From Nocardiopsis metallicus (GTDB lineage: Bacteria; Actinomycetota; Actinomycetes; Streptosporangiales; Streptosporangiaceae): a stretch of 64,000 nt of DNA. The stretch is from the NCBI RefSeq assembly GCF_014201115.1, contig NZ_JACHDO010000001.1:930001-994000 (forward strand), in the 5' to 3' direction. The translations under genes were made by a program, and so were the position numbers. Below, one piece after another: positions 35,865 to 45,990 of this stretch. Positions within the stretch are counted from its first letter, which is position 1. The number at the start of each line of letters is the position of its first letter. Under the pieces are notes generated by a model, which did not search any database, was not told the origin of the DNA, and was given only the letters and a program-made list of their open reading frames with translations.

Positions 35865-36323
35865 GTGACCGTTGAGACACCACCGGCGGGGAACCCGAGT
35901 CTGGCCGGTGGCGGGCACCCGGATCACGGCGCCGACTCGCCGGGCGTGTTCAGCGGGCCCACCCGCACCGAATTCGGTGCGCAGACCCCCCTTGAGCCCG
36001 GTGCGCGCGCCTGCGCCGAACCTCTGTACCCGGTCGACCTGGCCGTCCTGGCCCTTCGGGGCATGGCGGTGGAACTGCGGGCCCGCGGGGTGGAGGCCCG
36101 TGAGGACGGGGTGTCCGGTGTGGTCGACGCCGGACCGGCCGCCAGGCCCCAGAGCGCCCTGCTGCGCCCCCACCGGGGCGACCTGTGGTGGTGGATGCGC
36201 TGGCCCCGTCAGGACGGCGTCCCCTCGGCGCTGTCCGGGGTCCCGCTCTCACCGGTCACCCGGACCTCCGATGCGGCCCGGAGGATCGTGGGCGCCCTGT
36301 CCGCGTCGGCGGAGGGCGGCTGA
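35865..36323 (+). CDS. Hypothetical protein divergent from the XRE-TPR regulator
   Basis: A 152-residue hydrophilic protein with a Pro/Gly-rich first third. A core from about residue 55 (YPVDLAVLALRGMAVELRAR) leads to RGDLWWWMRWPRQ, and the chain ends in a helix (DAARRIVGALSAS). I do not recognise the family. GTG 35865 has GGGGGAGG 6 bases upstream. It shares a 170-base divergent promoter region with the XRE regulator and is a likely target of it. Confidence 0.6.
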   Translation: MTVETPPAGNPSLAGGGHPDHGADSPGVFSGPTRTEFGAQTPLEPGARACAEPLYPVDLAVLALRGMAVELRARGVEAREDGVSGVVDAGPAARPQSALLRPHRGDLWWWMRWPRQDGVPSALSGVPLSPVTRTSDAARRIVGALSASAEGG

Positions 36324-36584
36324 CGAAGGGCAGCTGACAGAGGCGTCCGGGTGCCGACCGCGCCCGGACCACAGGACGGGCTGTGCGCGCACAGTCCCGG
36401 GTGTCGGAACGGTGTCCGGGGTCGAACCCGCGGCCCAGTCTCCCTCTGTGCGGGTCCTGGACCCGTTCGACACCCGAAGCGGGCCGTCCCCGGCCGCTCC
36501 CCGAGGGGCACCCGGCTCCGCCGTGTCGAGGCGGGCGCCCCTCACCCCCGTTCCCTCCCACCGAGGGTCCGTCGCGGAGGACCC

Positions 36585-37358
36585 CTAGACCTCCGCGGCG
36601 GACTGGGCCTGCGCGGCGTACAGGGCCGCGCCGACGATGCCCGCGGTGTTGCGCAGCTCGGCGGGCACGATCGGGGTGCGGATGTCCAGGTGGGGCAGGA
36701 ACTTGTCCGCCTTGCGGCTCACCCCGCCACCGACCACGATCAGGTCCGGCCACACCAGGTCCTCGATGGTCCGGTAGTAGCGCTGGAGCCGCCCCTTGGC
36801 CCAGTCGGGGTAGGAGAGCCCCTCCCGCTCCTTGGCGCCGGAGGAGGCGCGTGACTCGGCGTCGTGCCCGTCGATCTCCAGGTGGCCGAACTCGGTGTTG
36901 GGCACCAGTCGCCCGCCCACGACCAGGGCGGTGCCGATCCCGGTGCCCAGGGTGGTGAGCAGCACGGTGCCGTCCACCCCCTTGGCCGCCCCGTAGCGGG
37001 CCTCGGCCAGCGCGGCGGAGTCGGCGTCGTTGAGCACTCGCACCGGTCGGCCGAGCGCCTCGCCGAACAGGGCGTGGGCGTCGGTGTCCACCCAGCCCTT
37101 GTCGAGGTTGGCGGAGGTGCGCACCACCCCGCCCTGGACCACACCGGGGAAGGTGACGCCGAGCGGAGCCCCGGCGGTCTCGGGGAAGTGCTCGGCGATC
37201 TCGGCGACGATGCTGGCCACCGCGGTCGGGTCCGAGCGGTCTGGGGTGAGGATCTTCAGGCGGTCCCGGAGGAACTCGCCGGAGACCAGGTCGACCGGGG
37301 CGCCCTTGATTCCGCTGCCGCCGATGTCGATTCCCAGGCCCGTGGTCTGCTGTGACAT
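36585..37358 (-). CDS. ppgK: Polyphosphate glucokinase (ROK family)
   Basis: A 257-residue kinase that phosphorylates glucose with polyphosphate or ATP. Motifs are the phosphate loop [17 protein letters not shown], the central [20 protein letters not shown] and EFGHLEI, and the C-terminal [13 protein letters not shown]. The TLGTGIG stretch followed by N-T-E-x-G-H-L is typical of actinobacterial PpgK and differs from ordinary ROK glucokinases, which carry a zinc-binding CxxGxxGC motif that is absent here. ATG 37358 follows GGGAG by 9 bases. It is divergent from trmI. Confidence 0.88.
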   Translation of the reverse strand: MSQQTTGLGIDIGGSGIKGAPVDLVSGEFLRDRLKILTPDRSDPTAVASIVAEIAEHFPETAGAPLGVTFPGVVQGGVVRTSANLDKGWVDTDAHALFGEALGRPVRVLNDADSAALAEARYGAAKGVDGTVLLTTLGTGIGTALVVGGRLVPNTEFGHLEIDGHDAESRASSGAKEREGLSYPDWAKGRLQRYYRTIEDLVWPDLIVVGGGVSRKADKFLPHLDIRTPIVPAELRNTAGIVGAALYAAQAQSAAEV

Positions 37359-37563
37359 GGGTCGTGTCTCCCGGAGTCCTCGTGGATTGGATGGGTGCGT
37401 TGAAGTTCCCCACGCCTGATACTGCCCAAGGGGACGGTTTTTCGCACGCCTTCGGCTCCGTTCCCGGCCGTACCGGCGGCGGCGGTGGTTCGTCCTGGTG
37501 CCCGGGGCCGATACGCTGGGCGATTGCCCCGACCAAACGCGACGTGGGAAGACGAGAGCGACG

Positions 37564-38553
37564 TTGACCGGTATCCATGGCCGCCGCGGCCCCTTCACCG
37601 ACGGCGACACCGTGCAGTTGACCGACCCCAAGGGTCGCATGCACACCATCACACTGCGTGAGGGCGGAAGCTTCCACTCACACAAGGGCAAGGTCGATCA
37701 CGACGACCTCATCGGCGAGCCCGACGGCAGTGTGGTGACCTCCAACACCGGCACGGCCTACGTGGCGCTGCGCCCCCTGCTCATCGACTACACGCTCTCC
37801 ATGAAGCGTGGTGCGACCATCGTCTACCCCAAGGACGCGGCCCAGGTCATGGTCGAGGCCGACATCTTCCCGGGCGCCCGGGTGGTCGAGGCCGGCGCCG
37901 GCTCGGGCGCGATGTCCAACTGGCTGCTGCGCGCGGTCGGCGAACAGGGCATGGTCCACTCCTACGAGCGCCGCGAGGACTTCGCGAAGATCGCGCGTAA
38001 GAACGTGGAGAACTTCTACGGGGGTCCGCACCCCGCGTGGAAGCTCACCGTGGGAGACCTGGTCGAGGAGCTCGACGAGACCGACGTGGACCGGGTCTTC
38101 CTGGACATGCTCGCGCCCTGGGAGTGCCTGGACGCGGTCGCCGAGGCGCTGATCCCCGGCGGTCTGGTGTGCTGCTACGTCGCCACCACCACCCAGCTCT
38201 CCCGTGTGGTGGAGGAGCTGCGCGGTGACGACCGCTTCTACGAGCCGCGCTCCTGGGAGACCATGCTGCGCACCTGGCACGTGGAGGGTCTGGCGGTCCG
38301 CCCGGACCACCGCATGATCGGACACACCGGCTTCCTGGTGGTCGCGCGCCGTCTGGCCGATGGTGTGGCGGCCCCCGAGCGCCGTCGCCGTCCGGCCAAG
38401 GGCGCCTACGGCAAGGACTACGAGGCGGCCAAGGCCGCCGCCGACGCCGGGGCCAAGGCTGCCAAGCCCGCCGCGGTCACCGCGACGGAGAGCGGCGCCG
38501 AGGCCGGGGCCGTCGAGGCGCCCCAGGTCGAGTCGCCCGAGGGCGGCGAGTAG
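37564..38553 (+). CDS. trmI: tRNA (adenine-58-N1)-methyltransferase TrmI
   Basis: A 329-residue SAM-dependent enzyme that makes m1A58 in tRNA. The N-terminal domain ([20 protein letters not shown]) and the Rossmann domain ([51 protein letters not shown]) match actinobacterial TrmI such as Rv2118c. The last 60 residues are an Ala/Lys/Glu-rich tail that is longer than usual. The start is a TTG at 37564; no in-frame ATG or GTG near the conserved start exists, and GGGAAGACGAGAG lies 6-18 bases upstream. TrmI next to the proteasome genes is the conserved actinobacterial order. Confidence 0.92.
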   Translation: MTGIHGRRGPFTDGDTVQLTDPKGRMHTITLREGGSFHSHKGKVDHDDLIGEPDGSVVTSNTGTAYVALRPLLIDYTLSMKRGATIVYPKDAAQVMVEADIFPGARVVEAGAGSGAMSNWLLRAVGEQGMVHSYERREDFAKIARKNVENFYGGPHPAWKLTVGDLVEELDETDVDRVFLDMLAPWECLDAVAEALIPGGLVCCYVATTTQLSRVVEELRGDDRFYEPRSWETMLRTWHVEGLAVRPDHRMIGHTGFLVVARRLADGVAAPERRRRPAKGAYGKDYEAAKAAADAGAKAAKPAAVTATESGAEAGAVEAPQVESPEGGE

Positions 38554-38594
38554 CCGACACCCTGCCGGGCGACACGCCCGGCGCGTGACAGCGA

Positions 38595-38636
38595 GGGTCC
38601 CTTTTCGGGCATGGTGTCCGGAACGGGGCCCTTTTT
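38595..38636 (+). terminator. Terminator after trmI
   Basis: GGGTCCC (38595-38601) pairs with GGGGCCC (38625-38631) with one G-U pair and is followed directly by five T residues. A smaller hairpin (38564-38571 with 38575-38582) lies just before it. Confidence 0.75.
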
Positions 38637-38923
38637 GCTTTCGTGTCCGCGGAACCCTCGCGGGGCGTGAAAGACGCCCGGGGCCGTTGGGAACGGCCGG
38701 CTGTGGCCGGCGATGAACACCGAAACACCGGGGCGGCACTTGCCCCAGAGCTGCCGCAGAGGTTACTTTCTCATTACGTCGGGTCATCCGCTGCCGCTGT
38801 GACCTGTGTCTTTGTCAGTCGAGCGAGCGATCCCCGCGAGACTTCCAAAGTCTGAGTGGTTAGGAATAGTGTGCGATAGGTAGGACCCCCAGTAGTCGTC
38901 CTTCTCAAAGGGAGGTGGCGGAC

Positions 38924-40684
38924 GTGGCCGAGCGCGAAGACGAGCGTCAAAGCGACCGGGACCGTGAAGTCGCTGAACTCACGGCCCAGGTCTCCTACAT
39001 GGAAAAGGAACTCAGCGTGGTTCGGCGTAAGCTCGCCGACTCGCCCCGACATGTACGCCTGCTGGAAGAGCGGTTGCGGGAGGCCCAGGCCAACCTCGCC
39101 GCCACGAACGGGCAGAACGAACGGCTCGTCTCCACACTGAAGGAGGCGCGCGAGCAGATCGTGGCACTCAAGGAGGAGGTCGACCGGCTCGCGCAGCCGC
39201 CGTCGGGCTTCGGTGTCTACCTTGGGTCCCGCGACGACGAGACCGTCGAGATCTTCACCAACGGCCGCAAGATGCGGGTCAACGTCAGTCCCTCCGTGGA
39301 CATGGACGACCTGCGCCCCGGCCAGGAGGTCATGCTCAACGAGGCGTTCAACGTCGTCGAGGTGGAGTCGTTCGAGACCGTCGGCGAGGTCGTCATGCTC
39401 AAGGAGCTCCTTGAGGACGGCCTGCGGGCGTTGGTGATCTCGCACCACGACGACGAGAAGATCGTCCGGTTGGCCGAGCCGTTGCTGGACGAGCCGATCC
39501 GGCCGGGTGACTCCCTGCTGCTGGAACCGCGCTCCGGATACGTGTACGAGAGGATCCCCAAGTCCGAGGTCGAGGAACTCATCCTCGAAGAGGTCCCCGA
39601 CATCTCCTACACCGACATCGGCGGCCTGTCCGGGCAGATCGAGATGATCCGCGACGCGGTCGAACTGCCCTTCCTCTACAAGGACTTGTTCCGGGAGCAC
39701 AAGCTCACCCCGCCCAAGGGTGTGCTGCTCTACGGCCCGCCCGGCTGCGGTAAGACGCTCATCGCCAAGGCGGTCGCCAACTCGCTGGCCAAGCGGGTCG
39801 CCGAACGCACCGGAAAGGACGTCGGCAAGAGCTTCTTCCTCAACATCAAGGGCCCGGAGCTGCTCAACAAGTACGTGGGCGAGACCGAGCGGCACATCCG
39901 CCTGGTCTTCCAACGCGCTCGGGAGAAAGCCTCCGAGGGCACCCCGGTGATCGTGTTCTTCGACGAGATGGACTCGATCTTCCGGGTCCGCGGCTCGGGC
40001 GTGTCCTCCGACGTGGAGAACACCATCGTCCCGCAGATGCTCAGCGAGATCGACGGCGTGGAGGGCTTGGAGAACGTCATCGTCATCGGCGCCTCCAACC
40101 GTGAGGACATGATCGACCCGGCGATCCTGCGGCCCGGCCGCCTGGACGTCAAGATCAAGGTCGAGCGGCCCGACGCCGAGGGCGCCCGTGACATCTTCGG
40201 CAAGTACATCACCGAGGACCTGCCGCTGCACGAGGAGGACCTGGCCGAGCACGACGGGTCCGCCCGGGCCACGGTGGACGCCATGATCCAGCGGGTCGTG
40301 GAGCGGATGTACACCGAGGGCGAGGAGAACCGCTTCCTGGAGGTCACCTACGCCAACGGTGACAAGGAGGTCCTGTACTTCAAGGACTTCAACTCCGGCG
40401 CGATGATCGAGAACATCGTCTCGCGGGCCAAGAAGATGGCCATCAAGGACTTCATCGACCAGCAGTCCAAGGGTCTGCGGGTGTCCCACCTGCTCCAGGC
40501 CTGCGTCGACGAGTTCAGCGAGAACGAGGACCTGCCCAACACCACCAACCCGGACGACTGGGCACGGATCTCGGGCAAGAAGGGCGAGCGCATCGTCTAC
40601 ATCCGGACCCTGGTGACCGGCAAGAAGGGCGCCGACTCCGGCCGTTCCATCGACACCGTCGCCAACACCGGCCAGTACCTGTAG
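38924..40684 (+). CDS. arc: Proteasome-associated AAA ATPase (Mpa/ARC)
   Basis: The 586-residue ring ATPase that recognises pupylated proteins and unfolds them into the 20S proteasome. Order: an N-terminal coiled coil (about residues 10-90), OB-fold domains (about 95-230), and an AAA module with Walker A GPPGCGKT at 271-278, Walker [11 protein letters not shown] at about 343-352 and an arginine-finger region near [11 protein letters not shown]. The C-terminus is GQYL, the docking motif that opens the proteasome gate. Two GTG starts are possible; 38924 is preferred because AAAGGGAGG (38907-38915) lies 8 bases upstream, whereas GTG 38915 overlaps that site. Dop, Pup, PrcB, PrcA and PafA lie downstream. 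Confidence 0.95.
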   Translation: MAEREDERQSDRDREVAELTAQVSYMEKELSVVRRKLADSPRHVRLLEERLREAQANLAATNGQNERLVSTLKEAREQIVALKEEVDRLAQPPSGFGVYLGSRDDETVEIFTNGRKMRVNVSPSVDMDDLRPGQEVMLNEAFNVVEVESFETVGEVVMLKELLEDGLRALVISHHDDEKIVRLAEPLLDEPIRPGDSLLLEPRSGYVYERIPKSEVEELILEEVPDISYTDIGGLSGQIEMIRDAVELPFLYKDLFREHKLTPPKGVLLYGPPGCGKTLIAKAVANSLAKRVAERTGKDVGKSFFLNIKGPELLNKYVGETERHIRLVFQRAREKASEGTPVIVFFDEMDSIFRVRGSGVSSDVENTIVPQMLSEIDGVEGLENVIVIGASNREDMIDPAILRPGRLDVKIKVERPDAEGARDIFGKYITEDLPLHEEDLAEHDGSARATVDAMIQRVVERMYTEGEENRFLEVTYANGDKEVLYFKDFNSGAMIENIVSRAKKMAIKDFIDQQSKGLRVSHLLQACVDEFSENEDLPNTTNPDDWARISGKKGERIVYIRTLVTGKKGADSGRSIDTVANTGQYL

Positions 40685-40705
40685 CAGTCCGTAGCACTCT
40701 CACCG

Positions 40706-40739
40706 AAGCGGGGCCCGCGTTCACCTGTGGGCCCCGCTT
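40706..40739 (+). terminator. Terminator after the Mpa/ARC gene
   Basis: An 11-bp perfect stem (40706-40716 with 40729-40739) is followed by T residues. Confidence 0.8.
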
Positions 40740-40939
40740 TCGTGTGCCCGGTGGTCCGGGGAGCCCGCTTCCGCGGCTGCCCATTGCGGCCGGATCGCCT
40801 TGTGTCCGGAGGCGGCGGTACCGGAGCCCGGCTAGTCTCAGAACGGTAACGAAGAATTGGAAAGGCCTGTGCGATAGGGGACTCGGACGGATACTCAGAG
40901 GCCGGGGCCGCCCCGGCCTCCCTACCGAGAGGAGCGCCG

Positions 40940-41618
40940 ATGGACGCTCTGTTCCAGCACGACCCCTCGATCATGGTCGCCCTGTTCGCACTGTTCATCC
41001 TCGGCGCGGTCCTTGTGGCGCTGAGTGTGGCGAAAGAGGTCCGCGGCTGGAAGGTCAGCGTCCTCGCGCACAGTTCGGTGTGGACGAGGCTCTCCGCGGG
41101 TGCACTGGGATGTCTGCTTCTCGGGGGTGGGGTTCTGCTCGCCCTGAACACCAGCGGGGATCGATCGGGTGACGGTGCGGGTGCCGTCGCACCCTCGGAC
41201 CGGCCTTCGGAGCCGACCCAACCCCCTGGCCCCACCGTCGCCGAGGCCGACCTGGGCACTCCGGAGCAGGTGGACTTCACCTTCGGTGCCGGTCCCGGCC
41301 TCAGCGACCGGTGTCGGGACACTGGACGAGCCCGGGACCCCGATCGCCGAGAACGCTTCGTTCGGACTGTGCGCCGGCGGCAACGAGATCGACGTGCACC
41401 GGGGCTACGGGCTGTACCTGTGGGAGGAAGCGCATCCCCCCGCGCCCATGGAGTGCGTCGACCAGATCACCCGGCACGGCGTGCAGGTGACCCCGGTGGC
41501 CGTGGGCTCCACGCTGTGCGTCACCACGCGGGAGAACCGGGTGGCGGTACTGACGGTGGAGTCCATGGGCAACGGGATCAGGGTCTCCGGGGACAGTTGG
41601 GGTCCGCTGGTCTACTGA
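40940..41618 (+). pseudogene. Membrane-anchored hypothetical protein with a frameshift
   Basis: The first part (40940 to about 41312) encodes two membrane segments (SIMVALFALFILGAVLVALS and GALGCLLLGGGVLLAL) and a Pro/Ser-rich linker ending near GAGPGLSD. In the next frame, the C-terminal part continues as GVGTLDEPGTPIAENASF and ends in ...VSGDSWGPLVY at the stop 41616-41618. The two frames overlap around 41300-41325, where one extra base (for example a C in GACCGG at 41308-41313) would explain the break. GAGAGGAG precedes the ATG. Either the gene is recently disrupted or there is a sequencing error; both halves still look coding. Family unknown. Confidence 0.7.
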
Positions 41619-41823
41619 GCGGGGCTGAATACCCTTCGACCGGAGGGGTGAAACGTGCCGTTGATTCCCGGGTTCGCCCCGCCCTGTTTTTTCTTCGTGC
41701 GAATCCATCTTCAGTGGCCGTGAGCTGCGAGGACACGGCCGGTGGTGCCCTTTCGAAACGCCCGGGAAGACGGCGCTTAGGCCACAATTGGCGCGGAAGC
41801 GTTCAAGACAGGTCCGTGGCGGA

Positions 41824-41829
41824 TAACCT
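41824..41829 (+). promoter_or_regulatory. -10 box implying a leaderless dop mRNA
   Basis: TAACCT lies 6 bases before the dop ATG and no ribosome site is present, so the message probably starts at the start codon. Confidence 0.5.
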
Positions 41830-41835
41830 TTCAAC

Positions 41836-43359
41836 ATGAGTGTGCGGCGGATTATGGGTATCGAGACCGAATACGGGATCTCCGTGCCGGGAAACCCCGG
41901 GGCCAACGCGATGGTCACCTCCACCCAGGTGGTCAACGCCTACCTTGCGGCTTCGGCTGCCCGGGCCAGGAGGGCCCGCTGGGACTTCGAGGAGGAGAAC
42001 CCGCTGCGGGACGCCCGCGGGTTCGACCTGGCGCGGGAGGTGGCCGACCCCACCCAGCTGACCGACGAGGACCTGGGGCTGGCCAACGTCATCCTCACCA
42101 ACGGCGCGCGCCTGTACGTGGACCACGCCCACCCCGAGTACTCGGCCCCCGAGGTCACCAACCCGCGGGACGCGGTGCTGTGGGACAAGGCGGGAGAGCG
42201 GGTGATGGCCGACGCGGCGGCCCGGGCCGGGGCCACCCCGGGCATCGAACCGATCCAGCTGTACAAGAACAACACCGACAACAAGGGCGCCTCGTACGGC
42301 TGCCACGAGAACTACCTGATGAACCGGTCGACGCCCTTCGGCGACATCGTCCGGCACCTGATCCCGTTCTTCGTCTCCCGGCAGGTGGTGTGCGGTTCGG
42401 GCAAGGTCGGGATCGGCTCGGACGGCCAGGGCAGCGGCTTCCAGATCTCCCAGCGGGCGGACTTCTTCGAGGTCGAGGTCGGCCTGGAGACCACCCTGAA
42501 GCGTCCCATCATCAACACGCGGGACGAACCGCACGCCGACCCGGACCAGTACCGGCGCCTGCACGTCATCATCGGCGACGCCAACATGAGCGAGATCTCC
42601 ACCTACCTCAAGCTGGGCACCACCGCGCTGGTGCTGTCGATGATCGAGGACGGCTTCCTCAGCACGGACCTGTCCTTGGAGACCCCGGTGGCGGACCTGC
42701 GGGAGGTCTCCCACGACCCGGGGCTCACCCACCGGGTCCGGCTGCGCGACGGGCGCCGGATGACGGCGCTGGAACTCCAGGGCGAGTACCTGGACCAGGC
42801 CCGCAAGTACGTGGAGGACCGCTTCGGCACCGACGTGGACCCCGACACCGCGGACGTGCTCGACCGCTGGGAGTCGGTGCTGTCCCGGCTGGCCTCGGAC
42901 CCGATGAGCCTGGCCACCGAGCTGGACTGGGTCGCCAAGCTCAAGGTGCTGGAGGGCTACCGCTCCCGGGACGGCCTGGAGTGGTCCCACCCCCGGCTCC
43001 AGCTGGTCGACCTGCAGTACTCCGACGTGCGCGCGGAGAAGGGCATCTACAACCGGCTGGCCGCCCGCGGCCGGATGAAGCGCCTGGTCGAGGAGCCCGA
43101 GGTCGTGCGGGCCGTCACCGAACCGCCGGAGGACACCCGCGCCTACTTCCGGGGGCGCTGCCTGGCCAAGTACGCCGACGAGGTGGCGGCCGCCTCCTGG
43201 GACTCGGTGATCTTCGACCTGCCGGGTTACGACTCCCTGCAGCGGGTGCCCACCCTGGAGCCCCGCCGGGGCACCAAGGAGCACGTGGGGAACCTGCTGG
43301 ACGCCTCCGCGACCGCCGCCGACCTGGTCGCGGCCCTGGCCGGTGGCGGCCGGGGCTGA
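41836..43359 (+). CDS. dop: Pup deamidase/depupylase Dop
   Basis: A 507-residue member of the glutamine-synthetase-like Pup ligase family. It deamidates the C-terminal Gln of Pup to Glu and also removes Pup from substrates. The ATP-binding strand [12 protein letters not shown] opens the protein; the catalytic Asp is Asp96 in [14 protein letters not shown]. The Dop-specific insertion after the first strands (residues about 35-80, with the [16 protein letters not shown] segment) separates it from Paf[21 protein letters not shown] is the shared nucleotide-binding block. Pup here ends in GGQ, so Dop is needed. It has no visible ribosome site and a -10 box 6 bases upstream. Confidence 0.95.
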   Translation: MSVRRIMGIETEYGISVPGNPGANAMVTSTQVVNAYLAASAARARRARWDFEEENPLRDARGFDLAREVADPTQLTDEDLGLANVILTNGARLYVDHAHPEYSAPEVTNPRDAVLWDKAGERVMADAAARAGATPGIEPIQLYKNNTDNKGASYGCHENYLMNRSTPFGDIVRHLIPFFVSRQVVCGSGKVGIGSDGQGSGFQISQRADFFEVEVGLETTLKRPIINTRDEPHADPDQYRRLHVIIGDANMSEISTYLKLGTTALVLSMIEDGFLSTDLSLETPVADLREVSHDPGLTHRVRLRDGRRMTALELQGEYLDQARKYVEDRFGTDVDPDTADVLDRWESVLSRLASDPMSLATELDWVAKLKVLEGYRSRDGLEWSHPRLQLVDLQYSDVRAEKGIYNRLAARGRMKRLVEEPEVVRAVTEPPEDTRAYFRGRCLAKYADEVAAASWDSVIFDLPGYDSLQRVPTLEPRRGTKEHVGNLLDASATAADLVAALAGGGRG

Positions 43360-43377
43360 TCGGCAGTGACGGCTGGC

Positions 43378-43411
43378 AAGGTCGGCGCGTCCGGGTAGGC
43401 GCGCCGACCTT
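43378..43411. terminator. Bidirectional terminator between dop and the DUF4352-like gene
   Basis: A 12-bp perfect stem (43378-43389 with 43400-43411) begins with AA and ends with TT, between two convergent genes. Confidence 0.75.
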
Positions 43412-43425
43412 CCCGCTCACCGCTT

Positions 43426-44085
43426 TCAGTCCTCCTCGACGGCCAGTTCGGCCCTCCCAGGCCCGCCCCAGACCCCGGTCATCAGGGCGACATCCACCTC
43501 CGTGCCCTCCGCCACGTCGAAGGGTACGGACACGGTCACCGTCGCGCCCGGGTTGACGTCGTAGTAGAGGACGTCGTTCTCGTCCAGGACCCGTAGGGCG
43601 TCGAGGTCGTAGGCGTACCGGTTGCCGTCGGCGTCCACCAGCTCGCAGCCGTCCACATCCGGGGTCTGCGGTCCGCTGGAGGCGTTGGTCAGCTCAGCCT
43701 CCAGCACCACGAACTCCCGGCCCGCTGCCGCTGTGGCATTGGAGTAGGAACCCGAGATGTGGGTGGTGCGCTCCACCCCGGTCAGGGTGATGTCCCAGGT
43801 GCCGTCCGAGGCGCTCTCACCCATGGGCGTGGCATTCGGCCACCGGTCGTTCCCGTCCGGGCTCTCGGAGCCGTCCGGTTCCTCGGCTGGCTCGTCAGTG
43901 GGGTCGTCGGTGGGTTCAGCCGGGCTCTCCTGTGCCGGATCCGCGGCGTCGAAGTCCTCGAACGCTGACTCGATGCTCTCCCTGAGGTACTGCTGGTGGG
44001 AGAACCAGCCCGCACCGAAGCCGAACACCAGCGCCAAGGCCACGGCGACCGCCGAGGCGGCGGCGATCCACACGGTCCTGTCCAT
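43426..44085 (-). CDS. DUF4352-like membrane-anchored extracellular protein
   Basis: A 219-residue protein with one N-terminal membrane segment (VWIAAASAVAVALALVFGFG). An acidic linker of about 50 residues follows, then an immunoglobulin-like domain (WDITLTGVERTTHI, REFVVLEAELTNASSGPQTP, GATVTVSVPFDVAEGTEVDV), the usual layout of DUF4352 proteins. These are secreted or membrane-bound and mostly uncharacterised; some are linked to cell-envelope functions or inhibitors. GGGGAG lies upstream of ATG 44085. It is the first gene of an opposite-strand block inside the proteasome locus, next to three secreted proteases. Confidence 0.7.
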   Translation of the reverse strand: MDRTVWIAAASAVAVALALVFGFGAGWFSHQQYLRESIESAFEDFDAADPAQESPAEPTDDPTDEPAEEPDGSESPDGNDRWPNATPMGESASDGTWDITLTGVERTTHISGSYSNATAAAGREFVVLEAELTNASSGPQTPDVDGCELVDADGNRYAYDLDALRVLDENDVLYYDVNPGATVTVSVPFDVAEGTEVDVALMTGVWGGPGRAELAVEED

Positions 44086-44278
44086 GTCCGCTCCCCACGG
44101 CAAGTCGTGAGGGCACCCCTCACGGGTGCCTCACTGCCTCACGGCGGAATCCGCCAGGAAGGGGGCGAACGGGCTCGTTCCGCGTCACTCGTTTCAGGGT
44201 ACGCCTGTTCGTCCAGTTCAGGCAGGGTGCGCTGTCGGTCGGAGCAGGGCAGGGCGCGGTGAGGGCGAGAACGCGGAC

Positions 44279-44306
44279 GTCCCCGCCCGCTGGAGCGGAC
44301 GGGGAC
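44279..44306 (-). terminator. Terminator after secreted protease 1
   Basis: GTCCCCG/CGGGGAC (44279-44285 with 44300-44306) encloses CCGCT/AGCGG. The single mismatch (44286 with 44299) becomes a G-U pair in the minus-strand RNA. The same design, including the G-U pair, follows protease 3. Confidence 0.7.
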
Positions 44307-44338
44307 GCCGTTGGTGCTTACCGCGTACTACTGGTGTG

Positions 44339-45493
44339 TCAGGTGCGCAGGCGCAGGTTCCAGGAGTTGAGCATGGGGTTGACCTCCTGGTAGAAGGTCG
44401 TGCCACCGGTGCGGCAGTTACCGGAGCCGCCGGAGGTCACGCCCTGGGCCTGGGTTCCGGAGATGAACGAGCCGCCGGAGTCGCCGGGCTCGGCGCACAC
44501 GGAGGTCCGAGTCAGGCTGTGGACGGTGCCCTGCGGGTAGCTCACCGTCTGGTTGCGGGCCTGAATGGTGCCGCAGTACCAGCCGGTGGTGGAGCCGGAG
44601 CGGCAGACCTGCGAACCGATGGGCGCCGTGCTGGAGCCCGAGACGGTGGCGTAGCCGCCGCTGTTGTAGCGGCTGACCAGGTTGGTCAGGGTGAAGTTGG
44701 ACGTGCCCCGGACGAAGGCGGCGTCGTTGCCCGGGAAGACGGAGCGCTCGAAGACGCCCCGGCCGTTGCCGATGCTGACCTGGGTCCCCACCCTGCCGCA
44801 GTGGCCAGCGGTGACGAAGCCGGGCTGGCCGGAGGCGTTGGTGGCCGCGAAGCCGACCGAGCAGCGTCCGCCCATGGTGTAGGCGAGGCCACCGATGATG
44901 TCGGCGTAGAGCTCGGGGGTCTCCGTGGTGGTCTCGATGGTGACCGTCGAGGCGTCCACGCCGGCGTCGGCGATGAGGGCCTCAGCGTCGGCCTCGGCCC
45001 CCTCGAGGACCTCCAGCACGACCGTGTCGGAGGTGATCTCGGGGTACCAGCCGACCACACCGGGCTGGTGGGCGGCCTCGTTGAGGTCGTCGATGACGGC
45101 TTCGAGCCCGTCCAGGCCGTACGAGACCACATCGGCCTTGGCACCGGTGGCTTCCACGGCCTGGACCGCGGCGGCGTCGGTGACCATGACGGTCAGGTCC
45201 AGGGTCTCGGTGTCGAACACCGAACCGCCGTAGGCGTCTCCGGCGGCTTGCGCCGCGGCCTCGTCTGCCTCGAAGGCGGCTTCCTGGGCGGTGAGCAGTT
45301 CCTGGGCCTCGGCCGAAGTGAGGTTCAGGTCGCGTTCCAACGCCTCGGCCATGGTGGTCGCGACGTCGGAGTCGGGGGAGGGTGACTGCGGGAGCGGTCC
45401 GGAAGCCGCGAGGGCTCCCGGGGCGGCGGCCAGGGCCAGCCCGAAGGCCAGAGCTCCGGTGCCGATTGCGGAGACAACGGGGGAGGGTCGCAT
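44339..45493 (-). CDS. Secreted alpha-lytic-type serine protease 1 (S1E, NAPase-like)
   Basis: A 384-residue pre-pro-protease. A signal peptide (VSAIGTGALAFGLALAAAPG) is followed by a propeptide of about 160 residues that acts as a folding chaperone. The mature enzyme begins ADIIGGLAYTMGGRCSVGF, almost identical to the known Nocardiopsis protease NAPase. The catalytic triad is His in VTAGHCG, Asp in PGNDAAFVR and Ser in EPGDSGGSFISG, and six cysteines form the usual disulfides. Promoter palindrome, ribosome site and terminator are shared with protease 3, so the two are recent paralogues as whole transcription units. Confidence 0.93.
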   Translation of the reverse strand: MRPSPVVSAIGTGALAFGLALAAAPGALAASGPLPQSPSPDSDVATTMAEALERDLNLTSAEAQELLTAQEAAFEADEAAAQAAGDAYGGSVFDTETLDLTVMVTDAAAVQAVEATGAKADVVSYGLDGLEAVIDDLNEAAHQPGVVGWYPEITSDTVVLEVLEGAEADAEALIADAGVDASTVTIETTTETPELYADIIGGLAYTMGGRCSVGFAATNASGQPGFVTAGHCGRVGTQVSIGNGRGVFERSVFPGNDAAFVRGTSNFTLTNLVSRYNSGGYATVSGSSTAPIGSQVCRSGSTTGWYCGTIQARNQTVSYPQGTVHSLTRTSVCAEPGDSGGSFISGTQAQGVTSGGSGNCRTGGTTFYQEVNPMLNSWNLRLRT

Positions 45494-45555
45494 TGGTCCC
45501 TACTCTCCTAGGGGGATTAGCGGGGGATCGGGGCCGGTTACTGCCGACCCCTGCC

Positions 45556-45615
45556 GTTTACCGAGACATTCGGTAAACAACGCCTAACCATAGGTGCACG
45601 TTTTGGTGAGGGAAA
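45556..45615 (-). promoter_or_regulatory. Promoter and palindromic operator of secreted protease 1
   Basis: On the minus strand a -10 box TATGGT (45592-45587) is followed at the expected start site by the palindrome GTTTACCGA/TCGGTAAAC (45556-45564 with 45570-45578). Both are present at the same relative place before protease 3. The palindrome would overlie +1 or form a 5'-UTR hairpin. Confidence 0.65.
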
Positions 45616-45760
45616 GAGCGCCGGAGAGATGAAGCATTCAATACGGGGTCGGGTCAACCTATGACGGGTTTTTTCTTGGTCGCTGAACGTGGCGACGAGG
45701 TCAGCCACCTTGAGTTTGTCGGAGTTGCTCCGTTACCGACCGAATTTGATCTTGGTGCGC

Positions 45761-45848
45761 AAGGGGGGAAATTTGGCCACATCCGGACAGCGGTACTGAG
45801 TACCAAAAGTGACCATCTGGACACACAGGCGTAACTCCAGTGGTCAAA
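45761..45848. promoter_or_regulatory. Conserved upstream element with GGTAC-N3-GTACC, copy 1
   Basis: This 88-base block matches 48854-48941 without gaps and contains ATCCGGAC, the palindrome GGTACTGAGTACC (45792-45804), GTGA, GGACAC and GTAACTC-N3-GTGGTCA. The substitutions between the copies do not follow codon positions, so it is not coding. It ends about 270-350 bases upstream of protease 1. The bases between this block and the protease 2 gene (45849-45990) hold nothing recognised. Confidence 0.6.
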
Positions 45849-45990
45849 CGTCTGCCATGGGCACCCCTGTTGTACGCAAGGCGTCCCCACGTTCGGTACC
45901 CGGAATCCGGGTGCGAGGCGGGGACGCGAGGGGGACGCGGGAGGGTGACGAGTCGGTCCCGATGGTGTAGGGGAGCGGCTCGCGCGGACG

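Noticed and set aside
45654..45890. A 78-codon minus-strand frame upstream of protease 1 that resembles a frame upstream of protease 3
   Set aside because: The similarity comes from conserved noncoding bases: changes fall mostly at first and second codon positions, and the upstream frame around copy 2 is different in extent.
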